This document shows, piece by piece, positions 22,610 to 33,723 of a stretch of 64,000 nt of DNA (the first letter of the stretch is position 1; each line of letters begins with the position of its first letter). Origin of the DNA: Hormiphora californensis (lineage: Eukaryota > Ctenophora > Tentaculata > Cydippida > Pleurobrachiidae); contig CM035357.1 of assembly GCA_020137815.1 (NCBI GenBank), positions 1,322,974 through 1,386,973 on the forward strand. The letters run 5' to 3'. The notes beneath the pieces were generated by a model that saw nothing but the letters and a program-made list of their open reading frames with translations, was not told the origin of the DNA and searched no databases. The position numbers and the translations under genes are program-made.

Positions 22610-23488
22610 CCCTTTGGGACCGATAGTGGCGCCATCGACAGAAATATCTGAAAATTGCTGGAGACACTCCTAACAAGCCTACTTGAAAGCAGAACCAAAA
22701 AACTCGTCTCTACGAACTTTGTTTCTATGGGGTCACCAGTGACCCTATCGGTCTCAAATGGAATGCAAACAATTGAGATTTCGTAGCTATTTTGCCTCAT
22801 AACTCGAAAACCGCTCATCTTAGACCCTATGTTTCTTCATAACACTTATATAAACCCGGCCATTCTGCACATTTTACACACCCTATGGACCTCTGTATCT
22901 CATCTGTAGCCGATTTTAGAATTTCAAATTGGCCGAGATGAAAATTTTTATGAAGGAGCACGAATCTCAAAAAATTTTCAGCGACTCTCTAAGATGTATA
23001 GATAACACTGATGGAGTCGGTTAGTCGCTAGCACCCGTTTGAAAAATGCCGTTTTAGACCTTTATCGGTGGCCAATCCTTTAGAAATGCACGTAAAATCC
23101 AAATTTCTATATTAGCGTTAGGGGACGATAGGGTCACTGGTGACCCCGGCATTATTTGCCCTCTGAGCGTTGTAAATTTGATCAAATCATCACGAAACTT
23201 CATACCGGGGTAAAACCTATGGTTTTCTTTTGATTTGTAGGTCCATTATTGGCTTACTTATACCGTTTTAGAGATATGGCCAACTTTACACCAAAATTTC
23301 AACTTTTATGGCTTAGAGTTGGCATTTCTAGTAAACTAAGATGTTCAAAGCTTAAAATGACCCCAAAAACAGCCAAAAAGTGTCTATTCTAACCCGGAAA
23401 ACCATTTAAACTTCTTAGATTTAGTTCGGACAGACGCTAGATGCATAATTAGCGTGGGGTCACTGGTGACCCTATCGGTCTCAAAGGG
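22610..23488. mobile_element. Non-autonomous piggyBac-type element, 879 bp
   Basis: Left end CCCTTTGGGACCGATAG, right end CTATCGGTCTCAAAGGG, flanked by TTAA (22606-22609) and ATAA (23489-23492). Known: piggyBac elements have CCCTTT-type termini and TTAA targets. The homologous segment at 17191-17210 is the uninterrupted site (CTTAATGTAGAG), so both borders are certain. Extra subterminal copies of GGTCACYRGTGACCC are at about 22730 and 23120. It encodes no transposase; the 70-codon ORF at the left end is not one. Confidence 0.88.
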
Positions 23489-23700
23489 ATAATGTAGAGT
23501 GAGAGAATGCCAGAGGAAGAGGAGTATTTTTTGAGGAGATGAAGTCAAGAAGATTCAGATTGCAATGTACTTTTAAGATTCTGTACAACCTGTTCGATAT
23601 ACCGTTAGTGGTCCCAGTATCTTTGAAGTTTTGAATTCGTTACCAACGGAAACAACATGGGAGCATACAATCATGAATCCCCCTACCGCAACCAGCGGGA
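23489..23700. repeat. Duplicated segment C, copy 2, right part
   Basis: Continues the match to 17197-17405 (TGTAGAGTGAGAGAATGCCA to AACCAGCGGGAC), then similarity stops. Confidence 0.8.
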
Positions 23701-24029
23701 CAAAACATACACTTTTTTTACTAATTTGCGGATGTTTTGAGCCTCCGATGTCATCGACTGTGGAAATCAGGGCTGAAATAGTCCATTTGGTAAAGAAAAA
23801 TATGAACTTTAGACAACGGTAAAGTTTTTAGAGTGATATTAAAAGTATTGTGCCTCTCAGAGGCCCCCAATGTGCTGAGTCACCTGTGAGTTGTGACCCA
23901 ATCGACTTTTTTTTCATTGTTAATCGATTCTTTGTACTTGATAAGATGATATAAAACGTTTCTGTTGGAAAATAAATAAAATTTTTCCAAAATCAATTTT
24001 TTGGTCAAAGATTGAAAATTTGCTTCGCT

Positions 24030-24377
24030 ACAAATCCTTGTGTTTTTGTAAATATTTTGTAACAATTTGTAACACTTTGTAACACTATGTAACACTTTGT
24101 GACACTTTGTAACACTATGTAACACTTTGTAACACTATGTAACACTTTGTAACACTATGTAACACTTTGTAACACTATGTAACACTTTGTAACACTATGT
24201 AACACTTTGTAACACTTTGTAACACTATGTAACACTATGTAACACTATGTAACACTATGTAACACTTTGTAACACTATGTAACACTTTGTAACACTTTGT
24301 AACATGTAACGTGCACAAAAAGTTTTCTGCACATGTTACAAAGTGTTACAAAGTGTTACGTGTCACCCCCCCCCCCC
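24030..24377. repeat. Minisatellite AACACTATGTAACACTTTGT with poly-C element end
   Basis: About 13 units of 20 bp, then ACATGTAACGTGCACAAAA, a short loop, the inverted ACATGTTACAAAGTGTTAC and a run of 13 C. The right end matches the poly-G/poly-C element at 28791. The left terminus is not visible, so this copy is truncated or expanded internally. Confidence 0.8.
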
Positions 24378-24599
24378 ATTTTGGATTGATTGGATTGCAA
24401 CCGGTACTGGCGGCTCCAGTTAGTTTGTCTTGATCATGAACAATCCTTCATTAATTGGCTGACCAGTTACAACCAAACCCCTGTACAAGTAGAACATCAA
24501 AACACGTGTTTTATTTCGGGAGAAGCAGATACCACTCCCGCCGAGCAAGTACAAATATTTTACACACACATTACACATCAACGTGATCTCTGACAGTCT

Positions 24600-27500
24600 C
24601 TAACACTTCTCAAGAAGCAGAGCAATACCCTGACCTCCGCCAATACAGGCACTGCCAATACCATACTGAACCCCTTGGTGCCTCATCTCGTATATAAGGT
24701 TGGACGTGATCCTCGTGCCTGGGAAACAGAGAATATTAATATCTAGTAATTAATGTTTCGTAAAATTAAAACAAGGAAAGGGGTAGGAGCTATTATTAGG
24801 GGCAGGTACCAAGCTACTAAAAAAGCAGGGTTGTCAAATACCCATAATTTAGGAGCATCTGTTGGGGTTTTCGATAAGATAACATTGTAGTCTAGAAAAT
24901 TAAAATATCATATACCATGGTTACCACGGTTACTAAAACTCACCAGAAGCGGCTAGGGGATGTCCCAGAGCGATGGCTCCTCCATTAACATTAGTCCTCT
25001 CGTTATCCAGACCTAGCTCCTTGCTAACTGCGAGGAACTGAGCTGCAAAGGCCTCGTTAACATCCACCAAGCCAATATCATCAATAGTAAGTCCTGTCTT
25101 AGTTAGGAGTTGTTGGATAGCTGGAACTGGGCCAATTCCCATAATAGTGGGGCAAACACCCGCCACACTGTACCCAGCGAGGCGGGCCAGGGGAGTCAGG
25201 TTGTGGGCTGTGCAGGCGGCTTCTGAGGCAACCAAGATCATACCTGCACCGTCACAGATACCTGGGATGGGAGGTTGGGGTTACTAGAGAGTGGGGTTGT
25301 GTGTGGGGGTCGGGTCACTAGAGTCTAGAGAGTGGGATCGGGGTTGGAAATGAAACACTAGGTCTAGACTAGAGTAGGGTGGGGACCACCGGTACGTATG
25401 AGGGGGAAGTTTAAATACAAAAAGGGTGACCTCGCCGTGATCACGGTGAAGGGCCTTCCCCCTACCTACCGGAAGCATTTGCTGCGGTCACCACTCCATT
25501 CTTCTTAAATACAGGTGGTAGTTTAGCCATGGCAGCGGGGGTAACATCGACACGAGGGTGTTCGTCAACTGACATCTCCACTGGTCCTTTCTTGGATTTC
25601 ACTGTCACGGGGGCAATCTCATCAGCAAACCTGCCGGGATAGGGTGGTCAAGGAGATAAACCTGGGGGAGGGGTGCCGGGTGGTTTAATGGGTTAGGGAG
25701 ACGAGTTGAGGGTGGTTTACGGGGCCAATGCTGAATGCTCTGACCGCTGTTCCTCTATAGATTCGAGAATTATAGGGCCATACCAGGCAATGTTCAGGGT
25801 TTGATTAGATTCTTGCAATAAGGTATGGCCGGGAGTAGCACTCAGCTGTCTATTGCTTGATAATGGTTTCAAAGTATCAGTCAGGGGTACTGAACAGTTG
25901 AAAAAAGGACTATTATAGTACCAGGAACCGACCGAATCAGGAAATACTAGTCCCTGATTGGCTGATAACCAGTCACGTGACCTAAATAACGAGCTCTGAT
26001 TGGTTGCTTATTTGTTTCGGTCGGTTCCTGTATTATAGTACCTGCCAGCCTGTTGAGCAGCTCCCCATCGCTGTTGAGATTGGATGGCATATGCATCACA
26101 CTCCTCCCTGCTGATGTTGTGTTGTTCTGCGAGGTTCTCTGCGGTGATTGCCATGGGCATCTTGACATGGGCATCCTCTAGTGATCCCCACAGAGAATCT
26201 TCAAACTGTTGGGAGGAGGGAGGAGGGTTGGGTTAGGTAGTGAATATATATAACTATTGTAGGCAGACTGAGAAATCAAATTTGCCCCCTCTGCGACTGA
26301 AATGCATAGCTAGAGTTTAGAGGTTGGTCTGTTGAGAACCTATTGATATGAAAGATGGAACTGATTGTTTACCGGGGGCATAGTTCCAAAGGGAATTCCA
26401 AATCGGGCATCCCTGATTAGGTATGGCATCTGTGTCATATTCTCAGAGCCACCAGCTGCTACAATACTAGACTCTCCTGATGGGTTGGTTTAGGTGGGAA
26501 ATAGTTAGTTCCCCTCAACAATTGATAATTTCCCCCGGGGAAATTTTCCCCGACTAAACGTTCACAAAACTACTGCAACCCCTAAATTCTAAACATACTC
26601 TTGCTCTCAGCAGTCAGGGGGACCTACCGAACTTGACCCCCTTCTAACCATACCACTGCTCTCAAACCACCTACCTAATTTGATCTCCTGAGCAGCATTA
26701 ACGACACTCTGAAACCCAGATCCGCACAGTCTGTTAATCATGTAAGCTGGCCGCTCCTTGGGAACACCACACCTGTAGGGGGTGAACAAGGTGTCCATTG
26801 TTTGTTTGGTATTTTGAAGGAGTCCATTGTTTGTTTGGTATTTTGAAGGAGTCCATCGTCTGTTTGGTATTTTCAAGGAGTCCATCGTCTGCTTGGTATT
26901 TTCAAGGAGTCAATTGTTTGTTTGGTATTTTCAAGGTGTCCATTGTTTGTTTGGTATTTTGAAGGAGTCCATTGTTTGTTTGGTATTTTCAAGGTGTCCA
27001 TCGTCTGTTTGGTATTTTCAAGGTGTCCATCGTCTGTTTGGTATTTTCAAGGTGTCCATCGTTTGTTTGTAAGTTTCAACTGTGTAGTTTGTACTTGTCA
27101 GTATGAGTTTGTTGTCAGTATGAGTTTGTTATCTAATGTTCAAGTAGTTGTCTGGTTGTTGTTGTTCCAGTTGTTGTTCGTCTAGTTACTAGTTGTTCGT
27201 CTAGTTACTAGTTGTACCTGAGAGCAGTGTGTCGGGCTGAGTAGATGCCCTCTTTTGAAGTAACTGGGCAGACATTTCCAACCACTGTAGAGTCGATCTG
27301 TTCACCGGTCAGACCTGTTATAAGAAGTTTGTTTAGTGAGGGGTCAGAGTGGAGTAAGGGGTGGGATAAGAAGTTTGTTTAGTGAGGGGTCAGAGTGTAG
27401 TAAGGGGTGGGATAAGAAGTTTCTTTAGTGAGGGGTCAGAGTGGAGTAAGGGGTGGGATAAGAAGTGTGTTTAGTGAGGGGTCAGAGTGGAGTAAGGGAT

Positions 27501-28368
27501 GAGATAAGAAGTGTGTTTAGTGAGGGGTCACAGTGGAGTAAGGGGTGGGATAAGAAGTGTGTTTAGTGAGGGGTCAGAGTGGAGTAAGGGGTGGGATAAG
27601 AAGTTTGTTTAGTGAGGGGTCAGAGTGGAGTAAGGGGTGGGATAAGAAGTTTGTTTAGTGAGGGGTCAGAGTGGAGTAAGGGGTGGGATAAGAAGTGTGT
27701 TTAGTGAGGGGTCAGAGTGGAGTAAGGGATGAGATAAGAAGTTTGTTTAGTGAGGGGTCAGAGTGGAGTAAGGGGTGGGATAAGAAGTGTGTTTAGTGAG
27801 GGGTCAGAGTGGAGTAATGGGTGGGATAAGAAGTTTCTTTAGTGAGGGGTCAGAGTGGAGTAAGGGATGAGATAAGAAGTGTGTTTAGTGAGGGGTCAGA
27901 GTGGAGTAAGGGATGAGATAAGAAGTTTGTTTAGTGAGGGGTCAGAGTGGAGTAAGGGGTGGGATAAGAAGTGTGTTTAGTGAGGGGTCAGAGTGGAGTA
28001 AGGGGTGGGATAAGAAGTGTGTTTAGTGAGGGGTCAGAGTGGAGTAAGGGGTGGGATAAGAAGTTGGTTAAGTTCGCAGCTGGAATATCAAACTCTTTGA
28101 CAGATCCACAATGGTACAAACTAGAATTTTTATGCAGTAGGGTGCAGTTTTTCATACTACAACACTGTAAAATCGGCTCAGTTCAGAGAGGACAGTCTTT
28201 TGAGAGAAAATTAACATCGCGGAAACATCTTTTAAAACACGTACCAGCTTGGGTTAGTGCAGATTTAAAGGCAACCTCAGTGAGGTCAGTGATTGTTTTC
28301 TTCTTGAATGCTCCACCAAACTTCCCAAATGGGGTCCTCTTGGCAGCTACTACAAACACACCAGACAT
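24600..28368 (-). CDS. ACAA2: 3-ketoacyl-CoA thiolase / acetyl-CoA acyltransferase 2
   Basis: Eight exons on the minus strand: 28368-28245, 27314-27218, 26772-26675, 26476-26373, 26205-26042, 25630-25470, 25261-24944, 24718-24600; 1185 nt, 394 residues, all phases consistent. It catalyses thiolytic cleavage of 3-ketoacyl-CoA, the last step of mitochondrial fatty-acid beta-oxidation. Start MSGVFVVAAKRTPFGKFGG matches the human N-terminus without extra leader, and the human protein likewise keeps its uncleaved targeting N-terminus. Catalytic residues are present: Cys90 in INRLCGSGFQSVV, NEAF at 318-321, His350 in GGAIALGHPLAASG, Cys380 in SACIGGGQGI. Intron 1 holds a 46-bp array and intron 2 a 27-bp array. 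A hAT-type MITE sits 11 bp inside the donor of exon 5. The closest alternatives (ACAT-type thiolases) fit less well. Confidence 0.95.
25922..26030. mobile_element. hAT-type MITE copy 1 (ACAA2 intron 5)
   Basis: Ends CAGGAACCGACCGAA and its inverse, with the family core TGATTGGCTGATAACCAG and GTCACGTGAC. Flanked by an 11-bp direct repeat TATTATAGTAC (25911-25921 and 26031-26041). The right repeat overlaps the splice donor of exon 5, so the duplication also copied the GTACTATAATA of the donor. Confidence 0.9.
26785..27070. repeat. Minisatellite of ~27 bp in ACAA2 intron 2
   Basis: About ten units with consensus AAGGWGTCCATYGTYTGTTTG plus GTATTTTS. It begins some 15 bp upstream (in gene direction) of the exon 3 acceptor. 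Translations with repeated CLFGIF/VWYFQGVH are artefacts. Confidence 0.9.
27317..28066. repeat. Minisatellite of 46 bp in ACAA2 intron 1
   Basis: About 16 copies of a 46-bp unit beginning ATAAGAAGTTTGTTTAGTGA and containing GGGGTCAGAGTGGAGTAAGG. The innermost copy reaches to about 5 bp from the exon 2 acceptor, so the repeated unit includes the pyrimidine tract (gene strand CTAAACAAACTTCTTAT) but not the AG itself. Confidence 0.92.
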
Positions 28369-28667
28369 GATATTGCTATATAATAGGGTGGATTATTAAT
28401 GGGACATGGTATTGCAGGACGCTATATATCAAATAGTAGGGTGGATTATTAATGGGACATGATATTGCAGGGCGCTATATCAAATAGTGGGGTGGGCTAA
28501 TATATCGGTATTATTCTTGGGAGATGGGGAGGATCATATCAATTGTACAGTGGAGGAGGCGTTATGAAACTGGAAAGGAAGGGGAAGAAACCAAGGGTAA
28601 ATGAAAACAAGTTTTTCTCTAGATGTAAGATATCAAAGAAAAAATAAATTAAAAAGGGATGTGAATG

Positions 28668-31600
28668 CTAGCTTAATTCCAAAGCTTTTATCTCCGCTAA
28701 CAATACTCCTTCCGTCTTAATTTTCTCCAGTTGATTTTTCTCCAACTCCTTGCCCTCCTTCTGCTGCTCCTTCAGTTTGGTAACCTAGTAGGGGGGGGGG
28801 GGGGTGACACGTAACACTTTGTAACACTTTGTAACATGTAACGTGCACAAAATATTTTCTGCACATGTTACAAAGTGTTACAAGCGTTACAAAGTGTTAC
28901 AAAGTGTTACAAAATGTTGCAAAATGTTGTAAAATGTTGCAAAATGTTGCAAAAAATGCCCATTTTGTAACATTTTGTAACACTTTGTAACATTTTGTAA
29001 CACTTTGTAACATTTTGTAACACTTTGTAACACTTTGTAACATGTAACGTGCACAAAAAGTTTTCTGCACATGTTACAAAGTGTTACAAAGTGTTACGTG
29101 TCACCCCCCCCCTAGTAGTAGGGGTGATGTAGTTTGGTAACCTAGTAGTAGGGGTGATGTAGTTTGGTAACCTAGTAGTAGGGGTGATGTAGTTTGGTAA
29201 CCTAGTAGTAGGGGTGATGTAGTTTGGTAACCTAGTAGTAGGGGTGATGTAGTTTGGTAACCTAGTAGTAGGGGTGATGTAGTTTGGTAACCTAGTAGTA
29301 GGGGTGATGTAGTTTGGGGAAGATATATGATTGGATTGACAAAGCTTTTAGCGGCTTGGAGACAGATCTGAGAATCTCATCTGTGTATAAAGGAGTCAAC
29401 ATTGCATACCAGGGTGACGTTGACGGAGGCATAAAATCGGGTTGGGGGGTATAAAATCACATCATACCTGGAAGAGTTTCTTTTTCAAGTTCCTGATTTT
29501 CTTCTCCTTCTCATCAACTCCAGTGGTAACTGGTGCGGCCTGTGTCGTCACACCCCTCTCCCATTTCCCATTATCATCCTGTTTATTCTCTCTTTTCTTC
29601 TGGTTTCTTATGGCGTTCTTGGACGGCTGGTTCATCTGTGTAGTGTTCGATGTTATATTACTATTAGGGCTGTATTAGGGTTGGGTTTTACCTGTCTGGC
29701 GCCGCGACCCCATCAGAGTGCACTGAGCGAGAATCAAATTGGGGTCTGGCGCCGCCAGACAGGGTTTTACCAAAATACATGTACCAGAACGCCCTAGCAA
29801 TACTCAATAGCGACGTATCTCAGGTTCCTATGACGTCCATATCGGAAATCCCCTAATATATATAACTTTTACCTGAGCATCATGGCCTGGTTTGTAGACC
29901 CCGGATTTGTTGACGTTAGGAAGAGGACCACCGTGATCAATGAGAGATCGCTGGGCTGCCGGGGCTCTGTCCCGGGATCCCGGGGGTCGGTACGCCTGGG
30001 GTTTTGAAGCAGCTATCTCCTGGGTGGTCAAGGGTCGAGGAATTGCTGGCGCGGGTAGGACATTAGGGGGCTGGACCCATTTCAGCTGCCATAGTTGGGT
30101 CTCTGGGGTTGCAACTTTTTGGTGGAGGAGAATCTTGCCACTAACGTTCCACACTTTGAATTCGTTGTCTTGACGCAGACGGGGAGAGAGTGTTCCTAGG
30201 AGAGGGGGGATTATTGATTGTGAGATTTTTGGAGAGAGAGAGAGGGTTGAGCAAGGAAAATCTTCTGGTGGAGCTAATAACATTTAAAATACATCACCAA
30301 CCTGCTAGGAAGATATCACCAGAGGGAGACCACTCAAAGAAGGTAGTATCAGCAGCAGTGAAGTCAGATAGAAGCTTCTTGTTCTCCATACTAAAGAACT
30401 TCATCTTACCACGGAGGTTACCAAACCCACATAGACCGACCTAGAGGAAACAAGGGGTTAGATCCCACATAGACCGACCTAGATCAAGGGGAGAAAACAA
30501 GGTTTTAGATCTACCTAGATGCGGGGGGGGGGAGGGGGATTTGTGTGGTTTAGGAACTCCTCGGTATAAGGAATTAAATACAAAAACAGGGAAAGAAGCT
30601 GATATCACTAACCATATTTCCCTGAGGGTTAAATAGAATCTCATTGTAGTGGCCGTCCCCGAACTGGTGAGTGGGATCACATTTCGTATTGAATAGAGTT
30701 GCTCTGGGGAAGAAATGAAGGTTTCAGTTTAGAAAAGTCTAGTATTTTCAATTGAATGAGAGAAATTGTTTTGATCAGTTGCCATGGGCGAACCCCGTGC
30801 TAGGAAAAATAACCGATTCTCATGCCTTCCCACATGGTAACACATCAAGGGTGACTACACGAATACAAATCTTCTAACCTGCAGGGCATGAACCCGTAGA
30901 GAACTATAAATTCATCCCGAGAGGGATTCCACTCCACGGAGTAAACTGGTCCGTTCTTGTTAAGTACAATCTGATTGCTCTCTCCTCCCGTTGTAATGAA
31001 ATAGAGCAGCGTCTGACCATAATAACTGGGGAGAGGGGTGTTTTTGATAGTTATTGTAGAGAATAAATATTACCGGACCTCGATTTACCGGACGTCTAGG
31101 TACAAAAACATTTCCTCCGGTAAATCGAGGTTTGTGTTGTACAAATTAAGGTAAAATGAGCTGTACAAATTAAGGTGAAATGTACAACAGGACAGAGCTA
31201 GGAAAGAACCGCAAGATAAATAGATGGAATACAGAATAAAATGAAAGGAGAGAGGGAGGGGTATATTGTTTCAGAATGATATGAAATTCAGGGACGGGGG
31301 AAGTCGAACTACCACTTCGCAAATCACTTTTGCAAAGAGGAGAGAAGCGCTAGCTTTGCATTCAAGTCACGGGAATCGGCAAGAAAGGAAGGACATGGAT
31401 TTGCCAACATTTTATGAGGTGAGGTTGTAAAAGGTACGCACCACACAAGGATTTTAACTCTTTGCCCTCGTCTTTCATTGAGAGACACAGGCAAAAATTT
31501 GAAATTCTTGTTGTTGGCAGCACTAACAACTGTCAGAGCAGTGGCCTGACAGACTAACAACGAACCTGGTTCCACTTTTGTCAACGTCACTAGCAGCCTG

Positions 31601-33723
31601 AATAATTCCATACTTTCCCGACTTATTGAAGTTCATCATAACAGTATCACACTTTGCAAAACTACGGTGAGCAATGGCAGCTGAAAATGGAAGATAAATG
31701 ATAATTAATCTAACTATAATTCCCGGTGGACAGAAACACACACAAATATGAAATAGTAAATTCAAAATTTCAAATTATTCTCACCCTGTCTCTCGAAGGC
31801 ACCGTACTGGTACAACTGAACGTAAGCGTGTGCTCCCTTGAGTGATGGAACGTAGAGCCCCACGTGGTAGTTCCCGGTCCCTGGTGCCATGTAACCTCCC
31901 CCTATCTTGTCTCGTTGCAGCCTGTGTGGAGATATTGAGGGTTAAAGGTGGGGTGCCATGTAACCTCCCCCTATCTTGTCTTTCTGTTATAGCCTGTGTG
32001 GAGATATTGAGGGTTAAAGGTGGGGTGCCATGTAACCTCCCCCTATCTTGTCTCTCTGTTATAGCCTGTTGAGATATTGCAGGGGTCAGATCATTCAAAG
32101 CTATGGGTAGGAAGTGAATTGAGTTCTGGTGTTTGGGTTATGAGGGTTATGAGGGTTGATGATCTAACCATATTACAAAGGCATTATCCCTCATTGGGGG
32201 TCGATAACTTTAGTAAATGTTAGCAACAGGAGAGGGGAAACTTTTCATAAAAACAAGAGCTATAGATTAAGATATTTCCACAAACCTTTTAGCGACCGAT
32301 TTAAAGTCGTTATTCTCAAAGAATTGGAGCTCAGCATTACATGCCCTCATACACACTCCCTCGTCCTCAGACCATTCAGGCTCCCACTGACTCTGTCCCC
32401 GCTTTACAAATGAATACACTGGGGCATCCTGCGAGGAGGGGAGAGTTTGCGTGGGGTGGGGACTGGGGAGTAAGGTTTTGGGGTGGGAGAGTGTGATGTG
32501 GGAAGTTGTTGATAGTTGAGCAAAGGAGCTGGGGTAGTAGTCTGGGAATCCATGAATCTATAGTGAGATGAGTAGTACAGAAATTACACAGAATACCCCC
32601 TTGCAGTGGGAGAAGTGAGTAGTGAGATATGTGGAATACAATATTGAGCATGCAACAATATTGGTGTGCTTCTCCAAAAAGGAGCTACCGATATACAACT
32701 CTTCGTCAGATGTCATCCCAAACATGATCCCCCTCACATTACGTTACCGCCTCTTGGTCAGATGTTATCCCAAACATGATCCCCTCGTGACGTCACAATG
32801 TGATGACGTCATATGCTTACCGGTTGGGCAATGTTCCATATTTCCACATTAGGGGTGTTCTCAGGCGTGTTCTCATCAATCACATACTGTCTCCAGGTTA
32901 CAAGGTGAGTGTTGAGGGGTGAAAACACCATGAGCATTGTCCGTGGACGATCCAGCGTGGCAACTACTGTATCAGCCTGGGGGAAATAACTATTTGTAAC
33001 CAGCTGTTGTGAGTGTTCCTGATCCCATACTAAACCGTGGGAAACAGATACAAGACCGGCACTCCGCGGGGTTGCAGCCAGCTGAGCAACCTGTTGCTCA
33101 GCTGGTTACACCGAGTCCAGCCCAGCTGCAGCAGAGAGAGAGTCGTGAAAGTGCCAAGTACGCGCGAACACCTCTAAATGGCGATGTATCGCGCGCTACG
33201 CAACCAACTGGTTAAGAGGTGCGACAGTGCCACGGCCAATGAAATGGCAAAACCCCCCATTTTGTATTTAACCCCCCATATTTCACTGCCACACCTTCCT
33301 AAATCTATCCACTACATTAGCTTACTGTGATGTTGTACACGATAGTTTTCTCTCCGTTACACACCGCCATTAGTTCACCGTTCTTGGACATACATATCTG
33401 GGGGAGAGAGAGGTAGTGATTTGGCATTATCCAACAGTGATCAGGAGCATAATATTGTTCAGTCATGAGTGTGAAACAGGATGTTCTACCGAACCCTCAC
33501 AGTGTGAGCTCCACAAGTGTCTAAATCATACATTGTTTCACATTCACGAGTGTGTGAATCCAAGTGTGAATCTTAGTCTGATTCCAAGTGTGAATCTTTA
33601 CCAAGTACTTACCGTAGAACATCGTTTGGTGGTATCGAAGACAGCAGGTGTAAATGTTTTGGTGTCATAGTTGTACTTTTTTAACCCCTCGGTGCCCCTC
33701 ACCAGGAACGTTAGGGCTGACAT
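28668..33723 (-). CDS. EIF2A: Eukaryotic translation initiation factor 2A (eIF2A)
   Basis: Twelve exons: 33723-33613, 33397-33326, 32976-32821, 32428-32286, 31921-31785, 31680-31566, 31025-30879, 30703-30613, 30440-30302, 30195-29873, 29635-29468, 28784-28668; 1719 nt, 572 residues (human 585). A cytosolic beta-propeller factor that can bring initiator tRNA to 40S ribosomes independently of eIF2. Diagnostic matches to human: MSALTFLVRGTEGLKKYN; ASDVDKSGTSYYGQTLLYF; YGFMPCRATLFNTKCDP; GFGNLRGKMKFFS; and the basic coiled tail KKIRNLKKKLFQVTKLKEQQ and LEKNQLEKIKTE. The tail exons 11-12 encode the lysine-rich helix. Start: ATG at 33723 matches the conserved N-terminus. Oddities: the acceptors of exons 5, 9 and 12 are tandemly copied in the introns, and a poly-G-ended element separates exon 12 from its copies. 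ACAA2 starts only 300 bp downstream. Confidence 0.95.
28791..29110. mobile_element. Poly-G/poly-C-ended inverted-repeat element in EIF2A intron 11
   Basis: Starts with 14 G then TGACACGTAACACTTTG and ends with its inverse and a C run. Inside, two inverted halves hold GTAACATGTAACGTGCACAAAA and GTAACATTTTGTAACACTTT minisatellite words. The flanks are TAGTA on both sides (left ...CCTAGTA, right TAGTAGTAGG), a possible target duplication. It inserted between the functional exon 12 acceptor and its tandem copies. On the gene strand its C run now lies 6 bp upstream of the acceptor and forms the polypyrimidine tract. Confidence 0.75.
29111..29317. repeat. Seven 30-bp tandem copies of the EIF2A exon 12 acceptor region
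   Basis: Unit CCTAGTAGTAGGGGTGATGT plus AGTTTGGTAA. On the gene strand each junction reads CTACTAG then GTTACCAAACT, identical to the real acceptor and first 11 bases of exon 12 at 28784. Six complete decoys are present. Splicing to one would add VTKLHHPYY and stop. Confidence 0.92.
29691..29762. mobile_element. 72-bp hAT-like micro-MITE in EIF2A intron 10
   Basis: CTGTCTGGCGCCGCGACCCC at the left, GGCGCCGCCAGACAG at the right, with an exact 8-bp duplication GGTTTTAC on both sides. Same family as 10672-10715. Confidence 0.78.
31948..32070. repeat. 71-bp tandem copies of the EIF2A exon 5 acceptor region
   Basis: Two further copies of GGGGTGCCATGTAACCTCCC ... TATAGCCTGTGTGGAGATAT lie upstream of the real acceptor at 31922-31923. 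Each copy repeats the acceptor (gene strand CCACACAG, then GCTRYAAC) and about 40 bp of exon 5. The outer copy has lost part of the intron side. Confidence 0.85.

Noticed and set aside
22606-22818. ORF inside the piggyBac-type element as transposase
   Set aside because: 70 codons, no DDD motif, overlaps the terminal repeat.
24057-24340. Regular 20-bp repeats resembling a CRISPR array
   Set aside because: Units are contiguous with no spacers; this is a minisatellite in a eukaryotic genome.
27971-28399. 142-codon plus-strand ORF
   Set aside because: Runs through the 46-bp array and antisense to ACAA2 exon 1.
32709-32785. Possible extra EIF2A exon (GIMFGMTSDEELYIGSSF on the minus strand)
   Set aside because: Exons 3 and 4 already join in phase and match the human protein without it; the segment is part of a short direct repeat.
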